A stretch of 63,100 nucleotides of DNA from Fulvivirga marina (lineage in GTDB: Bacteria > Bacteroidota > Bacteroidia > Cytophagales > Cyclobacteriaceae), in the NCBI RefSeq assembly GCF_016775155.1, contig NZ_JAEUGD010000003.1, positions 50,681 to 113,780 of the forward strand. The letters run 5' to 3'. Below are positions 55,978-63,100 of the stretch, one piece after another (the first letter of the stretch is position 1; each line of letters begins with the position of its first letter). The translations under genes and the position numbers were made by a program. The notes below the pieces were generated by a model. That model was given only the letters and a program-made list of their open reading frames with translations. It was not told where the DNA came from and did not search any database.

Positions 55978-57492
55978 TTGGTGAGAAAAGCGCTTTACAA
56001 CATTTTACTAATCTTCATATTTTCGTTTACTATTTCCCCATTACTTGGCGCTTCAAGCATAACTCTGTCAACCGAAAGTGTTGAAGTAAAGGAAGTTGTG
56101 GATCAGGAAAATCAACAGCATGGAGATTCAGATCAGACTCATGACCAGGAAGAAGCTCATCATGCACCTCCGGGATGGACTGTTATTCCTTTTGTGATGT
56201 TACTACTGATGATCGCGACTGGACCTCTTTTTTATGAGCACTTCTGGCATAAGAATTACCCTAAGGTAGCCATTGCCCTGGCTGCAATTGTTGTATTTTA
56301 TTATTTGTTTGTTCTTCATAATACGCATGGTCCAGTTCATGCGTTAGCTGAATATGTTCAGTTTATTGCCCTTCTGGCTTCGCTATATATAGCCTCAGGG
56401 GGTATTATGATTGATATTGATAAAAAGTCAACTCCATTGGCCAATGTCATATTACTCTTAGTTGGGGCCATAATTTCTAATTTGGTAGGAACTACAGGAG
56501 CATCAATGCTTTTAGTTAGGCCATTTATTAGGTTGAATAAAACCAGGATAAAGGCCTACCATATTATTTTCTTCATTTTTATAGTTAGTAATGTTGGCGG
56601 TTCACTAACCCCAATTGGTGACCCTCCACTATTTCTTGGTTTCTTGAAAGGAGTTCCGTTTTTCTGGACACTGGAACATAACCTTCTGCCGTGGGCGTTT
56701 GCGCTAGCGCTCCTGTTAACTACCTTTTATGTGTTTGATAAGAGAAACAAGTCTAATTATGGTTTGTCAGATGAAGAGATCACATATACTAATAAAATTA
56801 AACTGATAGGACTTAGAAATTTTTTCTGGCTTGCTGTAGTTATTGGTTCTGTTTTTCTTGACCCTAATGTACTTGACTGGGTGCCTGCTATTGAATATGA
56901 CGGTCAGAAATTTTCTTTTGTAAGAGAGATTATCATGTTTTCAGTGGCATTTTTCTCTTTCAGGTTTGCTAATAAAAATGCGATTACTGGAAATGAGTTT
57001 AGCTTCGAACCTATTCGTGAAGTCGCCTTTATCTTCATAGGTATTTTCGGAACCATGATGCCGGCATTGGAGCTAGTTGGTGGCTTTGCTGCTTCACCTG
57101 AAGGTTCAAAGCTGATAAGCCATAACACACTTTACTGGGGTACTGGTATGCTTTCAGGCTTTTTGGATAATGCTCCTACATATATAAACTTCCTCACCGC
57201 TGCGTTAGCGTCACAGGGGGCTAGTATCAATAATATTTCAGAAGTAGTGGCCTTTGCTGAAGGTGGTACTTTCTTCGATAGTGTTCTTGATCTAAAGGCA
57301 ATATCAGTGGCAGCAGTTTTCTTCGGTGCTTTGACCTATATCGGTAATGGACCTAATTTTATGGTAAAATCAATTGCTGAACAAATTGGTATAAAGATGC
57401 CTTCTTTCTTCGGTTACATTATCCGATTCTCTATTCCATTCTTACTTCCACTTCTGCTTTTAGTATGGTTGGTGTTTTTCGCGTTTGTCTAA
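55978..57492 (+). CDS. nhaD: NhaD-type sodium:proton antiporter
   Basis: The frame opens with TTG then GTG (55981) and no ATG precedes the signal-like helix, so a non-ATG start is needed; GTG at 55981 is my preference. The 504-residue protein has an N-terminal hydrophobic segment, then an acidic and His-rich loop (about 40-62: HGDSDQTHDQEEAHHAP), and about 12 transmembrane helices of the ion transporter superfamily with GTTGASMLLVRPF, SNVGGSLTPIGDPPLFLGF and TYIGNGPNFMVKSI. Na+/H+ exchange is the usual NhaD role. The His-rich loop should face the periplasm and might bind metal or sense pH. Confidence 0.88.
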   Translation: MVRKALYNILLIFIFSFTISPLLGASSITLSTESVEVKEVVDQENQQHGDSDQTHDQEEAHHAPPGWTVIPFVMLLLMIATGPLFYEHFWHKNYPKVAIALAAIVVFYYLFVLHNTHGPVHALAEYVQFIALLASLYIASGGIMIDIDKKSTPLANVILLLVGAIISNLVGTTGASMLLVRPFIRLNKTRIKAYHIIFFIFIVSNVGGSLTPIGDPPLFLGFLKGVPFFWTLEHNLLPWAFALALLLTTFYVFDKRNKSNYGLSDEEITYTNKIKLIGLRNFFWLAVVIGSVFLDPNVLDWVPAIEYDGQKFSFVREIIMFSVAFFSFRFANKNAITGNEFSFEPIREVAFIFIGIFGTMMPALELVGGFAASPEGSKLISHNTLYWGTGMLSGFLDNAPTYINFLTAALASQGASINNISEVVAFAEGGTFFDSVLDLKAISVAAVFFGALTYIGNGPNFMVKSIAEQIGIKMPSFFGYIIRFSIPFLLPLLLLVWLVFFAFV

Positions 57493-57502
57493 AACGGGAG
57501 CT

Positions 57503-57826
57503 ATGATCAATTACAATAAGCCTGAAATTCAGATCTGTGACTAATGGTGAGGGAGGTAGTGAAATGATTTTTCACTATAAAAAGTGAGAAAATATTGTGA
57601 CGTGCAGGTATTCAGGGGCTGATATAAATGGCGGGCATTTTATAGGACTCGTCGATGGACAAGGTGCACTCGACATGAGATGCCATCAGGTAAACACTAA
57701 GATCGTAACTGGAATATGCAAGCCTACACCTGAAATATTGTCAAATGGAAAGATAAGGTTCCATGAAAATTGGCAGTGGACTTTAGGGATTTGAGTAAAG
57801 GCTCATCACTTCTGGAAGAAACGTGA
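57503..57826 (+). pseudogene. Decayed small gene of the 'N-acetylglutamate synthase-like' Bacteroidota family
   Basis: Pieces in several frames fit one small protein: MINYNKPEI, frame change, then TNGEGGSEMIFHYKK, TGA at 57585-57587, ENIVTCRYSGADINGGHFIG, LVDGQGALDMRCHQVNTK, IVTGICKPTPEILSNGKIRF, HENWQWTLG, frame change, SKGSSLLEET-stop. Intact relatives of about 110-115 residues are, from memory, labelled n-acetylglutamate synthase in many genomes, without proof of function. At least two frame changes and one stop make this copy inactive. It lies directly after nhaD. Confidence 0.7.
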
Positions 57827-57840
57827 GCGCATACTCTGGT

Positions 57841-58224
57841 TTACTGATATTTCTTTTTGTGCCTATCGTAGTATTTCTGGGGCCTGTCTCCACTATAATT
57901 CAGGTCAATTTTGGCCGCCGCTTTTAAGTCAATCCCCTTTAATATAGAAGGTAACTTAGCAGACACCTCCCAACCTTTCCCGGAAACAGAGATATAAACA
58001 CCTTTTTCGTTGTCATAATAAACGTCATGGTCTTTGAAAAATACGTACCTTGTTTTGGCTCTGTAACCATGTGCCGGAGCCCAAGGAGGAGGACCAACAC
58101 TTTCCTTAGCTTTGTATTTCTTGTTTTTATTCTTTCCGCTCTTTCCTTGACTGAAAGAGTCAGTACCAGATGCCCAAACTATAAACAGTGTAAGTAGTAA
58201 TATCTTTACGATTGTTCTGTTCAT
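57841..58224 (-). CDS. Secreted hypothetical protein with PPPWAPAHG motif
   Basis: I place the start at 58224 (MNRTIVKILLLTLFIVWASG), which gives a clean signal peptide; the longer frame adds 17 unlikely residues. The 127-residue product continues with a Lys-rich linker, the motif VGPPPWAPAHGYRAKTRYVF and VYYDNEKGVYIS. This arrangement recurs in secreted proteins of Bacteroidota but has no known role. It stands alone on the minus strand. Confidence 0.75.
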   Translation of the reverse strand: MNRTIVKILLLTLFIVWASGTDSFSQGKSGKNKNKKYKAKESVGPPPWAPAHGYRAKTRYVFFKDHDVYYDNEKGVYISVSGKGWEVSAKLPSILKGIDLKAAAKIDLNYSGDRPQKYYDRHKKKYQ

Positions 58225-58375
58225 GATATAATATATTGTAAAGGTAAATACCATTCCTCGCCTTTGCGTAACCAAATATCTGGACTTAAATCTCAGTTTT
58301 ATTTATTTGGTAGGGAATAAAGACACGTTTTAATTAATTATGCGACTCTTCATAAAGTAGACTTTGTCGGGATCT

Positions 58376-59008
58376 ATGAATATTATTAGTTTAAAAGACA
58401 TTGATTTGAAGTTTGGTTCAAAGCATGTTTTCAAAAGCTTTGGACTGGACATCCAAAAAGGTGAAAAAGTTAGAATTAAAGGTAAGTCCGGAGTAGGAAA
58501 AACGACTTTGTTTCGATTGATTTTGGGTTTTCTGAAACCGGAAAAAGGGAATATACTGTATGATGGACTTAAGCTTGATAGTAATTCCGTATGGGATGTG
58601 AGAAGGTCTATAGCATATGTGAGTCAGGATATGAGTATTGGAGAGGGACTTGTTAAAGATTTTCTGGAAGAAATATTTTCTTATGAGGCAAATAAACACC
58701 TGAATGTTGACCTGGAAAATATACTGACATTATTCCGTCAGTTTGATCTGAGTGGGGAGCTATATAGAGGTAGAATCTCAGACCTTTCAGGGGGAGAAAA
58801 GCAACGGGTAGGCATTGTTGCATCAATACTCTTGGATAGGTCTACCTATTTGCTTGACGAGATCACATCAGCTCTTGATGAAGCGTTGAAAGAAAAGGTT
58901 GCAAGGTGTTTTTTAGGGCTTAATGAGAAAACGATACTTATAATTTCACATGATCAGGTTTGGGAAGCAGAAAATGTTAAATTGATAGATTTGGATAGTT
59001 TGAATTGA
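58376..59008 (+). CDS. ABC transporter ATP-binding protein (FetA/YbbL-like)
   Basis: The ATG at 58376 is preferred over TTG at 58364. The 210-residue ATPase has Walker A GKSGVGKTTL, the Q-loop region AYVSQDMSIG, the signature LSGGEKQRVGI, Walker B TYLLDEITSALD and the H-loop IISHD. It pairs with the FetB-like permease that begins 2 bp after its stop. In E. coli FetAB exports iron and protects from peroxide; the same role here is inference. Confidence 0.88.
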   Translation: MNIISLKDIDLKFGSKHVFKSFGLDIQKGEKVRIKGKSGVGKTTLFRLILGFLKPEKGNILYDGLKLDSNSVWDVRRSIAYVSQDMSIGEGLVKDFLEEIFSYEANKHLNVDLENILTLFRQFDLSGELYRGRISDLSGGEKQRVGIVASILLDRSTYLLDEITSALDEALKEKVARCFLGLNEKTILIISHDQVWEAENVKLIDLDSLN

Positions 59009-59009
59009 T

Positions 59010-59809
59010 ATGAATGGCTCTCAAGACATCTCAACCGTAGCATTGGCTCTGGCCTACTTGCTTCTTTTAATCCCCCTAATACTGGCATATTATTTTAACA
59101 TACGTATTGTAAAAAGGCTTATTATCTCAGTCATAAGGATGACTGGTCAACTGTTTGTGGTAGGCATTGCCCTAATTTATTTTTTTAAGCTGGATAATAA
59201 TTGGCTCAATGCGGCCTGGGTTATTGGAATGATTATTTTTGCAGCAGTTTCAACGGCCAATAACAGTGAATTAAATTATAGGATATTTCTGTTCCCAATT
59301 TTTTTGGCATTTCTGGTGTCGACAGGCCTGATTTTATGGTTTTTTAATGCAGTGTTGGTGGACCTAAATAATGTATTTGATGCCAGGTACTTGATTGTGA
59401 TTGGGGGTATGCTTTTAGGAAATTCCCTGAAAGGGGATATTATTGGCATTTCTAAATTTTATGAAGATCTTAAGAAAGATGAAAAGCGATATCTGTACCA
59501 TTTGGCGGCGGGAGCGAATCAAAAGGAAGCTATTGTTCCATTTTTTAGAGATAGCATGACAGCAGCTCTGAAGCCATTTATCGCTAGTATGGCTACTATG
59601 GGGGTGGTATTTTTCCAGGTATGATGACAGGACAAATTATTGGTGGAGAAGAGCCTGAGACTGCTATTAAATATCAGATTGCCATTATGCTGGCAGTTTT
59701 TGTTGCCACTACTCTGAGTGTATCATTGACTATTTTTATTACTTATCGGCAGGGTTTTGACAGCTACGGCGTTTTGAAAAAAGATATTTTCCGAAAAAGC
59801 AGAGGCTAA
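59010..59809 (+). pseudogene. FetB-like (UPF0014) ABC permease, frame-broken at a T5 run
   Basis: The first 204 codons (59010-59624) encode most of a FetB-family permease: six helices and the conserved GGMLLGNSLKGD and AAGANQKEA region. At GTA-TTT-TTC-CAG the frame ends two codons later at TGA, whereas the -1 frame continues as PGMMTGQIIGGEEPETAIKY and 50 more residues to 59809, exactly the missing C-terminus. One extra T in the run at 59610-59614 would restore a normal ~266-residue protein. The second frame also has an ATG overlapping the stop (ATGA at 59621). It may be a true mutation, a sequencing error, a -1 programmed shift at A-TTT-TTC, or a split protein. Confidence 0.75.
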
Positions 59810-60041
59810 CCTTTAATAGTGCTTCTGAAAGAGGATCTTAACCCTTAGAAAGTTTGCAAGTGTTCAAACTTCATATTGAAGTGAACCGTGCGTAGACTCG
59901 AGGGTATTTGTAGTCTTTCTTAATGTGTGGTATCTACTCTTGCTGATACAGTTTTAGTCATGACCTTAGTAAGGCATACTATTAATTAAGCAACAGAAAT
60001 TCTTAAGACTAGGGTAAAGTTGATTATGTAATATGACCTTG

Positions 60042-60073
60042 GTCTCAGAGGGTTGCCGAAAACCCTCTGAGAC
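60042..60073. repeat. Perfect 13-bp inverted repeat between fetB and aspartate kinase
   Basis: GTCTCAGAGGGTT (60042-60054) and AACCCTCTGAGAC (60061-60073) form a perfect hairpin with loop GCCGAA. No T run follows on either strand, so it is only a weak terminator candidate for the two convergent genes. The rest of 59810-60091 shows nothing else. Confidence 0.8.
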
Positions 60074-60091
60074 TGCTCCTAATATTAGGTC

Positions 60092-61408
60092 TTATTCGAA
60101 AAGACCTTTATTGAGTGCTTTTAACATTTCAGAGGTGTAACCTGAATCTATAAGCAACGAAATATTATTTTTACTTCCGCCGTAAGAAACCATTCTTACT
60201 GGGATATCTGAGATTGAAGTAAATATCTTTTTCAGTACCCCCTTTTTAGCGGAAACCATGCTACCTACTATGCAGATGATAGTCTGGTTTTTGTCTATCT
60301 CTACTACCCCAAAGTGGTTCAACTCTTCTACAATTTGATCCAGGTGCCTGGACTGGTCAATAGTTACGGATACAGCCACCTCGGAAGTAGTGATCATATC
60401 AATAGAAGTCTTATACTTCTCGAAAATTTCAAATATCCTCCTCAAAAAACCATGGGCCAATAGCATTCTGGTCGATTTTATTTTTATGGCAGTAATCCCC
60501 CCTTTGGCGGCAATGGCTTTTACATCAACGTCACCACTTGTATTACTAATGACCGTGCCTGGGGCATCATGGTCGATGGTACTTTTTAGTCTTACAGGGA
60601 TACCATATTTCTGAGCAGGTAATATAGAGGATGGATGAAGTATTTTAGCTCCAAAATAAGCTAACTCTGCAGCCTCATCAAATGTTAATTCTCGGATAGG
60701 AAAGGTGTTTTCAACTACCCTTGGATCGTTATTGTGCATGCCATCAATATCAGTCCAGATCTGAACCTCTTCAGCTTGAATCGCAGCACCTATAATGGAA
60801 GCCGTATAATCACTACCTCCTCGTTGTAGATTATCTGTTTTACCTTCATGGTTTCTGCAAATAAAACCCTGAGTTACGTAAAGTTCGCAGGGATTATCTG
60901 CTATTAATTTTTTTAGTTTTTTAGAAATCTCTTCAATTTCAGGCTCTCCATCCTGATCAATTGTCATGAAATCAAGAGCAGGAAGCAATATATTGGAAAT
61001 ACCTGACTCCAACAGGTACTGATGGAATAAATTAGTTGACAGGATTTCACCATAAGCCAATATAGTTTTGTTATTACCTTGATTGAAATCAGGAATAAGG
61101 GTCAATGCGTTTATTTCGGTGAAGTATCTTTCAATAATCTCTTTCCCCTTTCCTTTGCCATCGACAGTGCTTAACAGGCCTTCAATAAAATCTTTATAAT
61201 GCTTCTTAAGGCTTGCTACCTTTGATTTGGCCTCGTCCTGTTTTCGCGATAATAATAATTCTCCGATCTCTACCAGCGAGTTGGTAGTTCCGGAAACCGC
61301 AGATAATACAACGATTTTCGACTCCTTATCAGACATGATAAGGTCGGACACTTTGTGCATGCGTTCGGGCATGCCTACCGAGGTCCCTCCAAATTTGTAA
61401 ACAAACAT
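60092..61408 (-). CDS. Aspartate kinase
   Basis: The start is set to the ATG at 61408 (MFVYKFGGTSVG), as the family begins with KFGGTSV; 16 upstream codons are leader. The 438-residue enzyme phosphorylates aspartate at the entry to Lys, Met and Thr synthesis. Visible: KFGGTSVG, TQGFICRNHEG, RGGSDYTASIIGAA, WTDIDGMHNNDPR and two C-terminal ACT domains (IDMITTSEVAVSVTI; VRMVSYGGSKNNISLLI) for feedback control. It is monofunctional. The homoserine dehydrogenase it feeds lies 25 kb upstream in the methionine operon. Confidence 0.94.
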   Translation of the reverse strand: MFVYKFGGTSVGMPERMHKVSDLIMSDKESKIVVLSAVSGTTNSLVEIGELLLSRKQDEAKSKVASLKKHYKDFIEGLLSTVDGKGKGKEIIERYFTEINALTLIPDFNQGNNKTILAYGEILSTNLFHQYLLESGISNILLPALDFMTIDQDGEPEIEEISKKLKKLIADNPCELYVTQGFICRNHEGKTDNLQRGGSDYTASIIGAAIQAEEVQIWTDIDGMHNNDPRVVENTFPIRELTFDEAAELAYFGAKILHPSSILPAQKYGIPVRLKSTIDHDAPGTVISNTSGDVDVKAIAAKGGITAIKIKSTRMLLAHGFLRRIFEIFEKYKTSIDMITTSEVAVSVTIDQSRHLDQIVEELNHFGVVEIDKNQTIICIVGSMVSAKKGVLKKIFTSISDIPVRMVSYGGSKNNISLLIDSGYTSEMLKALNKGLFE

Positions 61409-61451
61409 TATAATATAGATTTTAAGATTTGTGGTAAATTTAAAACTGATA

Positions 61452-61489
61452 GTCAATAAAAAAGCCCCGTCTGGGGCTTTTTTATTGAC
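61452..61489. terminator. Terminator after DUF4382 gene, 17-bp perfect stem
   Basis: Bases 61452-61468 and 61473-61489 are exact reverse complements around GTCT, with GCCCC/GGGGC core and T6 on both strands. On the minus strand it terminates the DUF4382 gene just before the aspartate kinase gene. Confidence 0.92.
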
Positions 61490-61514
61490 TTTTCAAAAAT
61501 TGGACTTCTTAATG

Positions 61515-62423
61515 CTAATTTAGCAAATTAAGCTCCAGATCGAGCTCCAATTTAGTACCTGCTTCAAGCGTGACATCCTGATATGAACCTATAAGCTCTA
61601 CATACCCACCGTTTTCATCATAAGAGGCAAAATAGAGATCATATGTTCCTGATTTCATAAATGCCAGCGTAAAATCTCCACCTATAATTACACTGCTGGT
61701 TACTGCATTGGGAAACCTTATTTCACCTTCAGCAGGTTCATTTGTTTCAGACTCTGTAAAAGTGTCATTTTCATAAGCAAAAGCTACTACTTTATTGTAG
61801 CCGGCGCTATCCAGATTGTCCGGTTCAAAGTGTCCGTTGATCATGGCGGCATCTTGGTTGGCAATGAGTCTTATAGTAGGTTTAAGGATAAAGTTACCGC
61901 TGTTTCCGGCTTTAACCACTGCCTTGCGTACATCAAAATCTAATGTAACACCCACTACACCACCAACAGGGATAGTAAATTCTCCCTTGGCTTTATATCC
62001 TGATTGACCACCACTTGGTACAAAAAGAGGTTCTTTACTGCCATCAAGGTATTCAATGTAAGACCCTTCATTTTGTATTTGGTCATTTACCTTCTCCTGA
62101 ATATTTAAAATAAGACGCACTTCACTATAAGTACCTGCATCCATTTCATTTTCTGTTAGCAAGAAAGCCTCTCCATTTTGGTAGCTAAGTAGATCAATAT
62201 CAACTGGTTCTTCAAACTCATCAATCGTTTCCCAACCTTCGGGGCCATTAGCTTCTACGCTGTTTACAGATATTATAACTGCCGCTACATTGTCGTCATC
62301 AATAGGGGCATCTGTAATGTAGATGCTTGCCTTTCCCTTTCCATTTGTGGTATTATCATCGTTACATGCAGTAAATATCATTGCTGATAAAAACACCACA
62401 CTTAACATTTTAAGCATTTTCAT
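61515..62423 (-). CDS. DUF4382 domain lipoprotein
   Basis: The 302-residue protein has a lipoprotein signal (SAMIFTAC, Cys20). DUF4382 follows at once (KASIYITDAPIDDDNVAAVI, GWETIDEF, LLSYQNGEAFLLTENEMDAG, SEVRLIL). A second beta domain from about residue 195 resembles a carboxypeptidase regulatory-like fold. Its surface role is unknown. It stands alone with its own terminator; about 600 bp upstream hold no gene. Confidence 0.88.
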   Translation of the reverse strand: MKMLKMLSVVFLSAMIFTACNDDNTTNGKGKASIYITDAPIDDDNVAAVIISVNSVEANGPEGWETIDEFEEPVDIDLLSYQNGEAFLLTENEMDAGTYSEVRLILNIQEKVNDQIQNEGSYIEYLDGSKEPLFVPSGGQSGYKAKGEFTIPVGGVVGVTLDFDVRKAVVKAGNSGNFILKPTIRLIANQDAAMINGHFEPDNLDSAGYNKVVAFAYENDTFTESETNEPAEGEIRFPNAVTSSVIIGGDFTLAFMKSGTYDLYFASYDENGGYVELIGSYQDVTLEAGTKLELDLELNLLN

Positions 62424-63019
62424 AGTTTTATGTTTTGTTAAACTTAGGTTAGTTTCAAAATAAACGTTTAAACAGGTAAATTGATTTCTGAAAACTACAA
62501 ACGAGTTAAGTGTTCGGATGAATGGGTATATATATCGGTGGAATGTAATTGTTAGATCTATAGATGATTAAAGGTGATATTTCTCCAAAAAAACTTCAAA
62601 AATGCTTAAACCTATGCTTAATCATAAAGTGAGTTAACAAAAAGGCTATTCAAAACCTTTATGTTTGGTTAAGATATGTTTGAGTGAATTCCTGATTTTG
62701 ATCTACCACACTGCTTGAACGTAGCATTGGCAAACCGGACATCACCTTGGGGCGGAGTATCTATTTCATTTTATTCAAAACGCTTATTTTGATAAACAAA
62801 GGCTAATGGTTATTTACCTGTCTCTCATCGTTTTCATTACATGTAGCGAATATTGCGAAAGACAATAGCAATGCAATGCATTTGGTACTTTATAGCTTCT
62901 GATTAGCCTTAGATGTTTCTTAAAAAAGAATTCTACCAGAAAACGAGTGAATGAGGGGAATATTTATGGGGAGAATAGTGAAGCTGGATATTGTCAGGTG
63001 AAATGCTTTACAGGGTGTT
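62424..63019. other. Non-coding stretch upstream of DUF4382 gene
   Basis: About 600 bp AT-rich. I see no open frame with protein-like composition, no RNA gene and no convincing promoter pair. It probably carries the DUF4382 promoter. Confidence 0.5.
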
Positions 63020-63067
63020 GAGTGTCTTAAATAAAAAAAAGAGGCTGTCTCAAAAGTCTCTCAAAAG

Positions 63068-63100
63068 AAAGGCTGGCGAAAATTCTATCGCCAGCCTTTT
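63068..63100. terminator. Terminator at window end
   Basis: AAAGGCTGGCGA (63068-63079) and TCGCCAGCCTTT (63088-63099) form a 12-bp perfect stem, T-rich at the end. It likely serves a minus-strand gene outside the window or both directions. Confidence 0.8.

Noticed and set aside
63030-63067. Possible IS terminal repeat (GAGGCTGTCTCAAAAG)
   Set aside because: Resembles ends of some insertion sequences, but no partner end or transposase is in the window.

Overview
The window looks like a chromosomal segment of a member of Bacteroidota, most likely order Cytophagales. Evidence: A+T-rich DNA; starts without Shine-Dalgarno sequences; several promoters of the Bacteroidota type (TTG or TTTG, about 19-22 nt, then TAnnTTTG); two secreted proteases with type IX secretion (T9SS) C-terminal sorting domains; many lipoproteins; a YtxJ-type bacillithiol protein; an Lnb-type lipoprotein N-acyltransferase; and the coaX-OMP-TPR-lptC-CNNM-ppiD gene order. 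No rRNA, CRISPR array, intact prophage or integrative element is visible. Almost all of it is core genome with a few scars of decay.

Layout. 1-8.1 kb: the 3' part of a basic repeat protein, ytxJ, an OsmC protein, an outer-membrane protein, lipA, an M28 peptidase and gcvP. 8.3-14.7 kb: two tandem paralogous M4 metalloproteases, each with its own similar promoter and leader. 14.7-15.4 kb: an IS3-family remnant. 15.4-22.4 kb: a glutaminyl-cyclase-like lipoprotein, the rimP-nusA-infB operon with a terminator-like hairpin in its leader, and a membrane zinc-ribbon protein. 22.4-31.6 kb: tRNA-His, dihydroorotase, DEAD-box helicase, M28 peptidase plus nitronate monooxygenase, a decayed WD40-caspase gene, an Nramp-like transporter and a lipoprotein. 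31.6-39 kb (minus strand): an arginase-like protein, a lone nqrF, and the methionine operon metY-metX-hom. 39-46.7 kb: lnb-SRPBCC-WYL operon, radical SAM/SPASM protein, a 50-aa FeoB-associated Cys-rich protein, rsmI-membrane protein-IMPase operon, pterin dehydratase, a lipoprotein methyltransferase and a DUF493 protein. 46.7-54.3 kb (minus strand): coaX-OMP-TPR-lptC-small membrane protein-CNNM-ppiD envelope cluster. 54.3-63.1 kb: anmK, NhaD antiporter, a decayed small gene, a secreted PPPWAP protein, fetA with a frame-broken fetB, aspartate kinase and a DUF4382 lipoprotein.

The most striking region is the roughly 460-nt leader of metY-metX-hom (about 38506-38970, minus strand). A near-consensus promoter is followed by a SAM-I riboswitch aptamer. 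About 110 nt further on there is a nine-codon ORF reading Met-(Cys)7-Tyr-stop. Its start codon lies at the top of an 11-bp hairpin, and its Cys codons can also pair with an AAACAACA element that occurs twice, once directly upstream of the metY start. This suggests a two-input sulfur switch: SAM sensed by the riboswitch and cysteine sensed by translation of a polycysteine leader peptide. The leader peptide and its mechanism are inference.

Decay is visible at five places: the IS3 remnant, the WD40-caspase pseudogene, the small pseudogene after nhaD, the fetB frame break, and unrecognised fragments downstream of anmK.
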